Shown: positions 48,498-57,747 of the stretch, one piece after another
How positions within the stretch are numbered: position 1 is the first letter of the stretch
Layout of the letters: every line of letters begins with the position of its first letter
NCBI RefSeq assembly: GCF_003151075.1
Contig: NZ_CP029482.1
Coordinates: 2,790,001 to 2,854,000, forward strand
Source: Pseudomonas sp. 31-12
GTDB taxonomy: Bacteria; Pseudomonadota; Gammaproteobacteria; Pseudomonadales; Pseudomonadaceae
DNA length: 64,000 bases
Direction: 5' to 3'
The notes under the pieces: model-generated
Told to the model about the DNA's origin: nothing
The model's input: the letters and a program-made list of their open reading frames with translations, nothing else
The model's database searches: none
Translations under genes and position numbers: made by a program

Positions 48498-50179
48498 GGC
48501 TGCACCTCCAGCATCGCCGCACGGGCTTCCGGGCTCGGCACCACACGCGTACCCAGCACCGCCATGACGTATTGCTGCGGATTGTTCAACGCATTAGCGG
48601 CCGCCTGGGTGTAGCGCAGCAGGGGTTCGGCCTTGAAGGTCAGCGCAACGCTCAGCCCCAGCAGGACGATGATTGGCACGCATTCGAAACGGCGCAGCAA
48701 GGGTGACGGCCGTTCTTCGGGGGTCCAGAAACGCTGGATGCCCAAGCGTGAGAAGGCAATCAGCGACGCCAGCCCGGACAGAATCAACAACGCCAGCAAG
48801 CCCCACGCCGCATTCGACACCGGTTCATCAGCGCCATTGCCCAACCCCAGCGGGTTAAGCAGGGCGCTGAGCAGGCTGAGTTTGCCGATAAACCCGGACA
48901 GCGGTGGCATGCCGATGATGAGCAGCGCGCAGGCAATGAAGCTCAAGCCGAGGAACGCCACGGTCCAGGGAATCACCTGGCCGACCACGGCTTTCTGCTC
49001 GTCATCGAGGTTGATGCCTTTGGGCGGTTGCAGGGATTCCATCGGCCGTGGCAGCAGGTCGCCGTCGTCGAACAGCGGCATTTCGTTGGCCGAACGGGAG
49101 CGCTCGATCAACTCGGCCAGAAGGAACAGCGCGCTCAACGCCAGGGTCGAGCTGACCAGATAGAACAGCGCCGCACCGATCAGGTTCGGCTGGGCGAAAC
49201 CGATGGCCGACAGCAGGATCCCGGCCGACACCAGAATGCTCAGGCTGGCCAGGCGTTCCAGCCGTTGCGCGGCGAGGATCGCCACGCCGGCGCAGGCGAT
49301 GGTCGCCATGCCGCCGTAGATCAGCCAGTCTCCGCCAAAGTACGCCGACGCCCCGGCCTGCCCGGAAAACAGCAGGGTCCACAAGCGCAGCAAGGTGTAC
49401 ACGCCGACCTTGGTCATGATCGCGAACATCGCCGCCACCGGCGCGCTGGCCGCCGAATAGGCCGGCACCAGCCAGAAGTTCAGCGGCCACATCCCGGCCT
49501 TGGCCAGGAACGCTACGGCGAGAATTCCCGCGCCGGCATGCAGCAGGCCGCGATCGGCTTCCGGCACCAGCGGGATTTTCAGCGCCAGGTCGGCCATGTT
49601 CAGCGTGCCAGTGACGCCATAGATCAGCGCCGCGCCGATCAGAAACAGCGACGACGCCAGCAGGTTGATCGAGATGTAATGCAACCCCGACGACACCCGC
49701 GCCCGGCCCGAACCGTGGAGCATCAGGCCGTAGGAGGCTGCCAGCAGCACCTCGAAGAACACGAACAGGTTGAACAGGTCCGCCGTCAGGAACGCGCCGT
49801 AAAGTCCCATCATCTGAATCTGGAACAACGCATGGAAACTCGAACCGGCGCCGTCCCAACGGGCCATGGCAAACAGCAAGGCGCTGACGCCGATGATCCC
49901 GGTCAGCACCAGCATCAACGCCGACAGGCGATCGACCACCAGCACGATACCAAACGGCACCTGCCAGTTGCCCGGCAGGTAGACACCGATCGAGCCCGGC
50001 ACGCCGGTGGTTTGCGTCCATTGCAGCAACAGCACGGAAATCCCCAGGCCCAGCAGGCTGGAGAACAGGTTGATCTTGGCTTTCAACGGGCGGTGTTTCT
50101 CGCCGAGCATCAGCATGATGGCGGCGGTCAGCAGCGGCAGCAGAATCGGTGCAGCGATCAGGTGCGTCATCGCAGTCAT
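48494..50179 (-). CDS. mnhD: Mrp-type antiporter subunit D (NuoN/NuoL-like)
   Basis: The product has 561 aa and about 14 membrane helices of the proton-conducting membrane transporter family. GVYTLLRLWTLLFSG and KAGMWPLNFWLVPAYSAASA contain the conserved Lys and acidic/Pro features. With subunit A it provides the cation/proton pathway. A loop near residues 385-420 is hydrophilic and longer than in many homologues. Confidence 0.94.
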   Translation of the reverse strand: MTAMTHLIAAPILLPLLTAAIMLMLGEKHRPLKAKINLFSSLLGLGISVLLLQWTQTTGVPGSIGVYLPGNWQVPFGIVLVVDRLSALMLVLTGIIGVSALLFAMARWDGAGSSFHALFQIQMMGLYGAFLTADLFNLFVFFEVLLAASYGLMLHGSGRARVSSGLHYISINLLASSLFLIGAALIYGVTGTLNMADLALKIPLVPEADRGLLHAGAGILAVAFLAKAGMWPLNFWLVPAYSAASAPVAAMFAIMTKVGVYTLLRLWTLLFSGQAGASAYFGGDWLIYGGMATIACAGVAILAAQRLERLASLSILVSAGILLSAIGFAQPNLIGAALFYLVSSTLALSALFLLAELIERSRSANEMPLFDDGDLLPRPMESLQPPKGINLDDEQKAVVGQVIPWTVAFLGLSFIACALLIIGMPPLSGFIGKLSLLSALLNPLGLGNGADEPVSNAAWGLLALLILSGLASLIAFSRLGIQRFWTPEERPSPLLRRFECVPIIVLLGLSVALTFKAEPLLRYTQAAANALNNPQQYVMAVLGTRVVPSPEARAAMLEVQP

Positions 50180-50520
50180 TCTTTAGGCTCCCGGCCATCG
50201 ACATGGTCGGTCCCGGTCAAGCCCCGGGAGGCGAGCAACACCACTAGAAACAGCGCGGTCATGGCGAAGCTGATCACGATGGCGGTCAGCACCAGCGCTT
50301 GCGGCAAGGGGTCGGTGTAATGCAGCAAGTCCTGCGGCACGCCGTCCTTGATGATCGGCTCCTTTCCGATAAACAGGCTGCCCATGCTGAAGATGAACAG
50401 GTTGACGCCGTAGGACAGCAGGCACAGGCCCATCACCACCTGAAACGTCCGTGGTCGCAGGATCAGCCAGACGCCGGACGCGGCCAGTACGCCGATGGCG
50501 ATTGCGATGACTTCTTCCAT
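50176..50520 (-). CDS. mnhC: Mrp-type antiporter subunit C (NuoK-like)
   Basis: The product has 114 aa and three membrane helices (VIAIAIGVLAASGVWLILRP, VVMGLCLLSYGVNLFIFSMG, ALVLTAIVISFAMTALFLVV), as in NuoK/MnhC. I chose the ATG at 50520, where it overlaps the mnhA stop by one base; the longer frame upstream is a shadow of mnhA. Confidence 0.93.
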   Translation of the reverse strand: MEEVIAIAIGVLAASGVWLILRPRTFQVVMGLCLLSYGVNLFIFSMGSLFIGKEPIIKDGVPQDLLHYTDPLPQALVLTAIVISFAMTALFLVVLLASRGLTGTDHVDGREPKE

Positions 50521-53438
50521 CAGACGGCTCCTTTGGTGGCGACGGATCTGGGCAGGGCTGCGGTCTTGTGACCCCGAACCGATTGGTGGGCGAGGGCGGT
50601 GAGGATCAACAGCGTCGAACCGACCACCACGGCGTACACGCCGATGTCGAAGAACAGTGCGCTGGCGATGTGAATGTCGCCGAGCACTGGCAGTTCGAAA
50701 TGCCAGGTGTGGGTGGTCAGGAACGGATACCCGACCGCCATCGCACCGAGCCCGGTGACCGTGGCGAACAGCAGGCCGGTACCCATCCAGCGCAGCGGTC
50801 GCAAGCTCATTTGCGCCTCGACCCACTGGGTGCCGGCGACCATGTATTGCAGGATGAACGCGACCGACATCACCAACCCGGCGACAAACCCGCCGCCCGG
50901 TTGGTTGTGCCCGCGCATGAACAGGTAGAAGGACACCACCACTGCAATCGGCAACAGCAGGCGCACCAGCACCGCCGGAACCATCATGAAGCCGAGCGCG
51001 GTGTCGCTGGCGTGACGCGGGTTGACCAGGTCGGTGACGACGTCGGGTGCGAGCAGGCGTTGCTGGGCCGGTAACTGCAGGCTTTCTTTCGGCGGACGGA
51101 AGCGTCGCAGCAGGGCGAATACGGTCAGGGCTACGGCCGCCAATACGGTGATTTCACCGAGGGTGTCAAAACCGCGGAAGTCCACCAGCATCACGTTGAC
51201 CACGTTGCTGCCGCCGCCTTCGGGCAGGGCGCGGCTGAGGTAGAACGAGGAAATGTGGTTCGGCGTCTGGCGCGTCAGCATCGCGTAGGACAGCAACGCC
51301 ATGCCGCCACCGACCACGGTCGACAGCAGCAAGTCGCGGATACGCCGCACGCGCGCCTTGCGCAGGGTGCTCGGCAGTGGCGACACCTCTTCGATCCGGC
51401 GGGGCAACCAGCGCAGACCGAGCAGGATCAATACCGTGGTCACCACTTCGACCACCAGTTGCGTCAGCGCCAGGTCCGGCGCCGAGAACCACACGAATGT
51501 GACGCAAGTCATCAGGCCGCAGACGCTGACCATGGTCAGGGCCGCGAGCCGGTGATACTTGGCCTGCCACGCCGCGCCGAGGGCACAGGCAATCGCCAGC
51601 AGCCAGAGGGTCACGAACACGATCGAGCCGGGAATCTTCGGCCGGTCGCCCCAGCTCAGGCTGCTGTGCAGCATCGGGATCAATCCGGCAAACACCGCTG
51701 CGAGGACCACCAGGAATAATTGGGTTTGCAGGCGTTTGGTGCTGACCCGCCGCTCCAGCCGACGGGCCAGGCGCATCATGATCACCAGGCTGCGCTCGAA
51801 CTGGCGCTTGCCGTTGAACCGGCCAATGATCGGCGGGTATTTGAAGCGCCCGAGTTTGAGCTGATTGCGCAACAGCAGATAGAGCAAGATGCCGCAGGAC
51901 ATGGCGATCAGGCTCATGATCATCGGCGCGTTCCAGCCGTGCCAGATCGCCAGGCTGTATTCGGGCAAGGTTCCGCCCACCACTGGCAGGGCCGCCGCGG
52001 CCAGCAACGGGCCGACCACTTGCGCCGGGAAAATCCCCACGATCAGACACGCGAACACCAGCAACTCGACCGGCGCGCGCATCCAGCGTGGCGGTTCGTG
52101 CGGGGTGTGGGGCAGGTCGGTGGCGGTCGGGCCGAAGAACACGTCAACGGTGAAGCGCAGCGAGTAGGCGACGCTGAAGGTGCCGGCGATGGTCGCAACG
52201 ATCGGCAAGGTCATCTCGACCCAGGCCGTGGCGTTGATGAACACGGTTTCGGCGAAGAACATTTCTTTTGACAGGAAGCCGTTGAGCAGCGGCACACCGG
52301 CCATCGAGGCGCTGGCGACCATGGCCAGGGTAGCGGTGAACGGGATCAGCTTGATCAGGCCACTGAGCTTGCGAATGTCACGGGTGCCGCTTTCGTGGTC
52401 GATGATCCCGGCGGCCATGAACAGCGAGGCCTTGAAGGTCGCATGGTTGAGGATGTGAAACACGGCGGCCACGGCGGCCAGTGGGCTGTTCAGGCCCAAA
52501 AGCAGGGTGATCAGGCCGAGGTGGCTGATGGTCGAGTAGGCCAGCAAACCCTTGAGGTCGTTCTGGAACATCGCGCAGTACGCGCCGAGCAACAGGGTGC
52601 ACGCGCCGGCGCCGCTGACGATGTAGAACCATTCTTCACTGCCGGACAGCGACGGCCAAAGTCGCGCGAGCAGGAACACCCCGGCCTTGACCATGGTTGC
52701 CGAGTGCAAATAGGCCGAAACCGGTGTCGGTGCCGCCATCGCATGGGGCAGCCAGAAGTGGAAGGGGAATTGCGCACTTTTACTCAGGGCGCCGATCAGG
52801 ATCAGGGGTAGCAGGATAGGGTAGAGGTGGTTCGCGCGAATCAGGTCGCCGGCGGCCAGGACCTTGTCCAGGTCATAGCTGCCGACCACATGGCCGAGCA
52901 GCATGACCCCCGCCAGCAAGCACAAGCCGCCGGCACCGGTGACCATCAATGCCATATAGGCGCCGCGTCGCGCATCGGCGCGGTGATGCCAGTAGCCGAT
53001 CAACAGGAAGGAAAAGAGGCTGGTCAGCTCCCAGAAAAACACGATCTGGATCAGGTTGCCGGAGATCACCAACCCAAGCATCGCGCCCATGAACGCCAGG
53101 AAAAAAGCGAAGAACCGCGGCACCGGATCGTCCGGCGACATGTAATAGCGGGCGTATAAAGAAACCAGCGTGCCGATGCCCAGCACCAGCATCGAGAACA
53201 GCCAGGCGAAACCGTCCATGCGCAGGACGAAGTTCAGGCCCAGGCTGGGCAGCCAGAAGAACTCTTCACGAATGACGCCGCCATCGGCGATTTGCGGGTA
53301 CAGAAGGGCAACCTGCACGGTGCCTATCAAGGCAACCAGGCCAGCCAACAAAGATTCGGTGTTACGCGCGTTGTGAGGCAGCAATGCCGCCAGACAGCTG
53401 CCGATAAAAGGCAGAAGCAGTAGAACTATCAGGGACAT
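50520..53438 (-). CDS. mnhA: Mrp-type antiporter subunit A (A/B fusion)
   Basis: The product has 972 aa. The first 500 residues form the NuoL-like proton channel (FFWELTSLFSFLLIGYWHHR; KSAQFPFHFWLPHAMAAPTP; HATFKASLFMAAGIIDHESG). The middle carries the MrpA C-terminal domain, and the last ~150 residues are an MnhB-like domain (GHNQPGGGFVAGLVMSVAFI). The fused A/B form is typical of six-gene (group 2) Mrp/Pha operons. The complex exports Na+ or K+ in exchange for protons and supports pH and salt tolerance. It is the first gene of the operon. Confidence 0.95.
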   Translation of the reverse strand: MSLIVLLLLPFIGSCLAALLPHNARNTESLLAGLVALIGTVQVALLYPQIADGGVIREEFFWLPSLGLNFVLRMDGFAWLFSMLVLGIGTLVSLYARYYMSPDDPVPRFFAFFLAFMGAMLGLVISGNLIQIVFFWELTSLFSFLLIGYWHHRADARRGAYMALMVTGAGGLCLLAGVMLLGHVVGSYDLDKVLAAGDLIRANHLYPILLPLILIGALSKSAQFPFHFWLPHAMAAPTPVSAYLHSATMVKAGVFLLARLWPSLSGSEEWFYIVSGAGACTLLLGAYCAMFQNDLKGLLAYSTISHLGLITLLLGLNSPLAAVAAVFHILNHATFKASLFMAAGIIDHESGTRDIRKLSGLIKLIPFTATLAMVASASMAGVPLLNGFLSKEMFFAETVFINATAWVEMTLPIVATIAGTFSVAYSLRFTVDVFFGPTATDLPHTPHEPPRWMRAPVELLVFACLIVGIFPAQVVGPLLAAAALPVVGGTLPEYSLAIWHGWNAPMIMSLIAMSCGILLYLLLRNQLKLGRFKYPPIIGRFNGKRQFERSLVIMMRLARRLERRVSTKRLQTQLFLVVLAAVFAGLIPMLHSSLSWGDRPKIPGSIVFVTLWLLAIACALGAAWQAKYHRLAALTMVSVCGLMTCVTFVWFSAPDLALTQLVVEVVTTVLILLGLRWLPRRIEEVSPLPSTLRKARVRRIRDLLLSTVVGGGMALLSYAMLTRQTPNHISSFYLSRALPEGGGSNVVNVMLVDFRGFDTLGEITVLAAVALTVFALLRRFRPPKESLQLPAQQRLLAPDVVTDLVNPRHASDTALGFMMVPAVLVRLLLPIAVVVSFYLFMRGHNQPGGGFVAGLVMSVAFILQYMVAGTQWVEAQMSLRPLRWMGTGLLFATVTGLGAMAVGYPFLTTHTWHFELPVLGDIHIASALFFDIGVYAVVVGSTLLILTALAHQSVRGHKTAALPRSVATKGAV

Positions 53439-53586
53439 AGGCTTCTAATCTGCGGAAGTTTGTGAAGCATCATACGTGCCAGCTCCCCGATCACCAAACG
53501 CCAAGCTGTCGCAGAATCCTACAAGGTAGACGGAAAAACCCTGATTCACATTGTTTCAACGGGCTGTATTCAGCAGGTCTGGCCTC

Positions 53587-53682
53587 TTCGCGAGCAAGCC
53601 TGCTTCCACAGTGGATTTACTGTGTACACATAACCTGGGCACAACACAGTTCCAGTGTGGGAGCGGGCTTGCTCGCGAAGGC
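53587..53682. repeat. REPIN between mnhA and the exporter gene
   Basis: TTCGCGAGCAAGCCTGCTTC at 53587 is inverted relative to GTGGGAGCGGGCTTGCTCGC near 53657-53676. It lies between the mnhA start and the end of the DMT gene. The mnhA promoter must lie in 53439-53586. Confidence 0.88.
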
Positions 53683-53711
53683 GATCTACCATACGCCACA
53701 GATAATGCGGC

Positions 53712-54638
53712 TTAACCCTGAGTTTCGCGTTCCAGCTCTTCCTCCGCCGCAGCCGCCTTACCCTTGGTCTTCAACTCACTCACAATCACCGCCGCCACAA
53801 TCAAACCCGCACCCACCAGCGCAATCGCCGGCAACCGCTCCCCGGCGATCCGCCCGACAATCCCGGCCCACACCGGCTCGCCCGCATAGATCAGCGTCGC
53901 CCGGGTCGGCGAAACGCTTTTCTGCGCCCAGTTCATCGCCACCTGGATCGCCGCACTCGCCGCGCCCAAGCCCAGCGCACTGCACAGCAACAACCATGAG
54001 AAATCCGGAATCACTTCCTGAGTCGGCACCACCATCAGGAACGACAGCACCGACGTGGTTGCCAGTTGCACCACCGTTACCCGCCGCACATCGACCTGGC
54101 CGGCATAGGTGCTGATCAAAATGATCTCCGCCGCAATCGCCACGGCGCTGATCAACGTGGCGATTTCACCGGGACTGAAATTAAAGGAAGCACCAGCCGG
54201 CCCGGACAGCAGCATCAACCCGGTAAACGCCAGCATGATGCCGATGCTCGGCATCAGCCCCGGACGCCGCCCCAGCACCAGCCATTGCAGCAATGGTACG
54301 AAGGGCACGTACAACGCGGTGATAAACGCCGACTGACTGCTGGGAATGCTCTGCAAACCCACGGTCTGCAAGCCGTAGCCAAGCATGATCGCCACGCCGA
54401 TAAAGGCACCGGCCTTGAGTTCGAACAGGGTCAGTTCCCGCAGATAACGCCAGGAGAACAGCGCAACAATGATCGCCGCCGCGGCAAAGCGCAGGCCGAC
54501 GAAAAACATCGGTCCGCTGACGGTCATCGCATGCTGCACCAGCAAGAATGTCCCGCCCCAGACCATGGTGATCAGCACGAGCACGCACTCGGCTTTGCTG
54601 AACCGCGAGAAACGGGAAGAAGTGTTCACAGACGTCAT
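53712..54638 (-). CDS. DMT family transporter (EamA)
   Basis: The product has 308 aa and ten membrane helices in two EamA repeats (VLVLITMVWGGTFLLVQHAM at the start; SALGLGAASAAIQVAMNWAQ, RATLIYAGEPVWAGIVGRIA in the second). It ends in a charged tail (KGKAAAAEEELERETQG). It probably exports amino acids or related metabolites. The ATG at 54638 has AAGG very close, so the GTG at 54629 is an alternative. It is divergent from an XRE-cupin regulator 84 bp away, its likely controller. Confidence 0.92.
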   Translation of the reverse strand: MTSVNTSSRFSRFSKAECVLVLITMVWGGTFLLVQHAMTVSGPMFFVGLRFAAAAIIVALFSWRYLRELTLFELKAGAFIGVAIMLGYGLQTVGLQSIPSSQSAFITALYVPFVPLLQWLVLGRRPGLMPSIGIMLAFTGLMLLSGPAGASFNFSPGEIATLISAVAIAAEIILISTYAGQVDVRRVTVVQLATTSVLSFLMVVPTQEVIPDFSWLLLCSALGLGAASAAIQVAMNWAQKSVSPTRATLIYAGEPVWAGIVGRIAGERLPAIALVGAGLIVAAVIVSELKTKGKAAAAEEELERETQG

Positions 54639-54722
54639 GACCTTGCGTACTACCTGAGGGCGACGCACAATGCGCCGAATGTTGCGCAGTATACTGCCCA
54701 ACCCCACCGAGTGAGCAATATA

Positions 54723-55286
54723 GTGCACAAAGATTCTCCCCAGCGGGCTTCGGTCCTCCAGCACGTCAGCCAGAACGTCCGACGCCTGCGCCATGCCGCC
54801 GACATGAGCCAGACCGCGCTGGCCGAAAAGTCCGGGGTCAGTCGCCGCATGCTGGTGGCCATCGAGGCCGGCGAGAAGAACGTCAGCCTGACCACCCTCG
54901 ACCGCGTGGCCGAAGCGCTGGACGTGGCGTTCAGCGATCTGATCCAGGCCCCGGATGCCCGCGACCCGAGCCGCATCAACGAAGTCGCCTGGGCCGGGAC
55001 GATTCCTGGCAGCAAAGCCGTTTTGCTGTCCAAAGCCACCGCCACTCGCGAAGTGGAACAGTGGGAGTGGTGCCTGCAACCGGGGGAGGTTTATCCGTCG
55101 CAGCCGGATGCGGAGGGCTGGAGTGAACAGATCTATGTGTTCGAAGGCTGCCTGACGTTGATGCTGGGCGATACCCCCCATGAGATCGCGGCCGGCGAGT
55201 TCTACATGTTTGCCAGCGACCAGCCCCATGCCTATCGCAACGAGGGGCCGGTGGCGGCGCGATTTGTGCGAAACGTGGTGATCTAA
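54723..55286 (+). CDS. XRE family regulator with C-terminal cupin domain
   Basis: The product has 187 aa. The HTH (NVRRLRHAADMSQTALAEKS, GVSRRMLVAIEAGEKNVSLT) occupies residues 15-70, and a cupin domain (CLQPGEVYPSQPDAEGWSEQ, IYVFEGCLTLMLGD, FASDQPHAYRNEG) fills the C-terminal half. Start is a GTG at 54723; a GTG at 54711 is in frame. Such regulators usually control an adjacent transporter, here the divergent DMT exporter. Confidence 0.88.
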   Translation: MHKDSPQRASVLQHVSQNVRRLRHAADMSQTALAEKSGVSRRMLVAIEAGEKNVSLTTLDRVAEALDVAFSDLIQAPDARDPSRINEVAWAGTIPGSKAVLLSKATATREVEQWEWCLQPGEVYPSQPDAEGWSEQIYVFEGCLTLMLGDTPHEIAAGEFYMFASDQPHAYRNEGPVAARFVRNVVI

Positions 55287-55450
55287 GCCCTGATTACCGC
55301 TCATCGGAAATGAGCGCATACCTGTTATTTCTGACAGTAGACGTTAAACGTCATTGAGCTCTCAATAGCGTTCAGCGCTTCATAACTTCAGCGGTGCAAA
55401 TTATCTGCTGATAGCGCTTCTCTCGAACGTGTACTAGAAGGAATCAGGAA

Positions 55451-55777
55451 ATGGATTTGGACCCGCTTAAAATTAAAGAAGCTATCGATGGGGTGATCAC
55501 GATGTCGGCGGTCGAAGAGGGCGGGACGGCTATTATTCCTCCTCTGACTAATCCAAGACCTAATGATGAATGTGAAATTTTCATTAACGGAAAACCTGTT
55601 GTCTCCATTTCTTTCCCGGAGCCGGACGATGAAGAAAGAACAGTGCTGATACCAAAACAGGCCTTCCTAGATAACTCCGGTCAGGGGCCGGTACCATTTC
55701 GATATGTTATCTATTCGGGAGGCATGGGTAACGACATCCCATCCAAATCAGTTGATTATAAAATTCAGTTGGCTTGA
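55451..55777 (+). CDS. hypothetical protein with an Ig-like or adhesin-repeat-like domain
   Basis: The product has 108 aa and is lower in GC than its neighbours. AAGGAATCAGGAA precedes the ATG. The sequence (NDECEIFINGKPVVSISFPE; PVPFRYVIYSGGMGNDIPSK, then SVDYKIQLA) looks like one beta-sandwich unit of the kind repeated in large Pseudomonas surface proteins. There is no signal peptide. It stands alone and may be acquired. Confidence 0.7.
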   Translation: MDLDPLKIKEAIDGVITMSAVEEGGTAIIPPLTNPRPNDECEIFINGKPVVSISFPEPDDEERTVLIPKQAFLDNSGQGPVPFRYVIYSGGMGNDIPSKSVDYKIQLA

Positions 55778-56050
55778 GGTCGGTTTAAGCCTTCCTGTCT
55801 TTAAGCAGAGAGGCTACGAAATTAATTTTGACTGTGGTTCAACTGAATGCCCGGCGCTCTGTCAACCAGAGCGCTGAGTATTTCCTTTACATGCTGTTGC
55901 TCAAGCAACAGGTAAACGTCAGTTCGCTGCATATTCTTTATCGGATAATGCATGTTTTTTTGCATAACCAGTTGAATAATAAGGAATAGATATTCTGGCA
56001 CGACTTGTGAAAGAGATCTCGGGTACTTACCCGAAATCCGGAGTCGGCCC

Positions 56051-56962
56051 ATGACAACCTCTGTCCAAACCTCTCGCACCGCCCACGTCATCCACTCTGA
56101 CGCCGAAGCCATCGCCGTCGCTCACAAGCTCGCCGCACGCTTCGCCGTCGAGGCCAGTGTCCGCGACCGTGAACGACGCCTGCCCGTCGCCGAGCTCGAC
56201 GAGTTCTCCGCCAGCGGTCTCTGGGGCATCACCGTTCCCAAGCCATACGGCGGCGCCGGCGTTTCCTACGTGACCGTCGCCGAAGTGATCAAGATTATTT
56301 CCGTCGCCGACTCATCCCTTGGCCAAATTCCGCAAAACCACCTCGGCGTCCTCGACATCCTGCTGCAAACCGCCACCGAAGAGCAGAGGCGCTACTACTT
56401 CGGCAAAGTGCTGCAGGGCTATCGTTTCGGTAATGCCTTCTCCGAATCCAAAAGCAAAAACGCCGGTGCCTTCGAAACCCGCATTCGTTTCGACAAAGCC
56501 GGCACGGATTTCGAGATCCACAAACGGCTCAAGCAGAACATCCTCGACAAGGGCAAAAGCGACCTAAAGGACCTGAAGAATTTCGGCAGCGTCTACTACA
56601 ACTCCGGGCTGGTGAACGCCGCCGTAATGGTTGAAGCGATCCGCACCGCCCAAGGCAAGTTCGGCAAGCGCCCGCTCAATGGCGAGGAAGGGCGCTGGGG
56701 ACTGGAACACTTGAACATCGACGATGCGCGGCTCAAGGACATGGGCTACTTCGGTTTGATGCAGAACCTCAAGCTGTCCTGCAAGGATCACGAGGGTGGC
56801 GGGTCGGCGCGGGTCCAGCAGTGGGACGGCGCCAACTGGACGGTGATCAGCGACTGGATCGCGGCCGACCGCGCGCTGTTGCGGCCATTGATCGACGAGA
56901 GATCCACCGCCTTCGCCAAGGAAAAAGGCCTTACGCCACGCACCTGCACCGGGGATGAATAA
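56051..56962 (+). CDS. chimeric ORF: SfnB-type oxidoreductase N-terminus fused to ABC binding-protein C-terminus
   Basis: The frame has 303 codons. Residues 1 to about 156 match the N-terminus of SfnB-family acyl-CoA-dehydrogenase-like flavoenzymes (HVIHSDAEAIAVAHKLAARF; SLGQIPQNHLGVLDILLQTA; RFGNAFSESKSKNAGAFETR). From about residue 157 the sequence matches the C-terminus of branched-chain amino-acid-type periplasmic binding proteins (FGSVYYNSGLVNAAVMVEAI; GEEGRWGLEHLNIDDARLKD). Both parts are incomplete: SfnB proteins are about 400 aa, and the binding protein has lost its signal peptide and first lobe. An in-frame deletion is the simplest cause. Neither activity is expected to survive. Confidence 0.85.
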   Translation: MTTSVQTSRTAHVIHSDAEAIAVAHKLAARFAVEASVRDRERRLPVAELDEFSASGLWGITVPKPYGGAGVSYVTVAEVIKIISVADSSLGQIPQNHLGVLDILLQTATEEQRRYYFGKVLQGYRFGNAFSESKSKNAGAFETRIRFDKAGTDFEIHKRLKQNILDKGKSDLKDLKNFGSVYYNSGLVNAAVMVEAIRTAQGKFGKRPLNGEEGRWGLEHLNIDDARLKDMGYFGLMQNLKLSCKDHEGGGSARVQQWDGANWTVISDWIAADRALLRPLIDERSTAFAKEKGLTPRTCTGDE

Positions 56963-56965
56963 ACC

Positions 56966-57733
56966 ATGAGCCACGCCGCCAGCGACATTGCTGCCCAGGA
57001 CCTGTTGCAGGTCAAAGACATCGAGGTGATTTACGACGGTGCGATCCTGGCCGTGGCGGGCGTGTCGCTGACGGTGCCCAAGGGCGGCATCGTTGCGTTG
57101 CTCGGTGCCAACGGCGCGGGCAAAAGCACCACGCTCAAGGCGATTTCCGGGTTGGTGCGCGCCGAGCGGGCAGAGGTCAGTCATGGGAGCATCGAGTTTC
57201 TCGGGCGCGATACGGCCGGTGTCGATCCCAACCTGCGGGTGCGCCAGGGCATGGTCCATGTGCTGGAAGGTCGCCATGTGTTCCCGCAACTGACGGTCGA
57301 GGACAACCTGCGCAGCGGCGGGTTTGTCCGGCGTTTGAGCCGTCAGGACATGGCCCGTGATCTGGAGCGCATCTACGCTTGGTTTCCGCGCCTGAAAACC
57401 AAGCGCAAGACCCAGGCCGGGCTGACATCCGGCGGCGAGCAGCAGATGGTCGCCATCGGTCGGGCGTTGATGACGCGTCCTACTTTGGTACTGCTTGATG
57501 AACCTTCCATGGGTTTGGCGCCTATTATCGTCCAGGAGATTTTCGAGATCGTCGCGCCACTCAATCGCGACGAGCAGGTGAGCTTCCTGATTGCCGAGCA
57601 AAACATTAACGTGGCACTCAACTACGCATCGACGGCCTACGTCCTCGACACCGGTCGAGTGGTGCTGTCCGGGAGCAGCGAGGCACTGCTGGTGCGGGGC
57701 GATCTGCACGATTTCTATTTAGGTAAACATTGA
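56966..57733 (+). CDS. branched-chain amino acid-type ABC transporter ATP-binding protein (LivF-like), orphan
   Basis: The product has 255 aa. Walker A is LLGANGAGKSTTLKAISG, the signature is LTSGGEQQMVAIGRALMT, Walker B is LVLLDEPSMGLAPIIV, and the H-loop region is LIAEQNINVALNYA. It begins 3 nt after the chimeric frame, which ends with the tail of its partner binding protein. No permease or LivG gene is present, so the importer is incomplete after the deletion. Confidence 0.92.
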   Translation: MSHAASDIAAQDLLQVKDIEVIYDGAILAVAGVSLTVPKGGIVALLGANGAGKSTTLKAISGLVRAERAEVSHGSIEFLGRDTAGVDPNLRVRQGMVHVLEGRHVFPQLTVEDNLRSGGFVRRLSRQDMARDLERIYAWFPRLKTKRKTQAGLTSGGEQQMVAIGRALMTRPTLVLLDEPSMGLAPIIVQEIFEIVAPLNRDEQVSFLIAEQNINVALNYASTAYVLDTGRVVLSGSSEALLVRGDLHDFYLGKH

Positions 57734-57747
57734 CCAGTGAGAGCGCC

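Noticed and set aside
55298..55316. Hairpin GCTCAT-CGGAA-ATGAGC after the XRE-cupin gene as terminator
   Set aside because: The stem is only 6 bp and there is no T-run.
55822..56112. 96-codon minus-strand frame overlapping the start of the SfnB chimera
   Set aside because: Its first half is antisense to the chimera. A 47-codon inner part (from about 55962 leftward) could be a small AT-rich gene but has no ribosome site.
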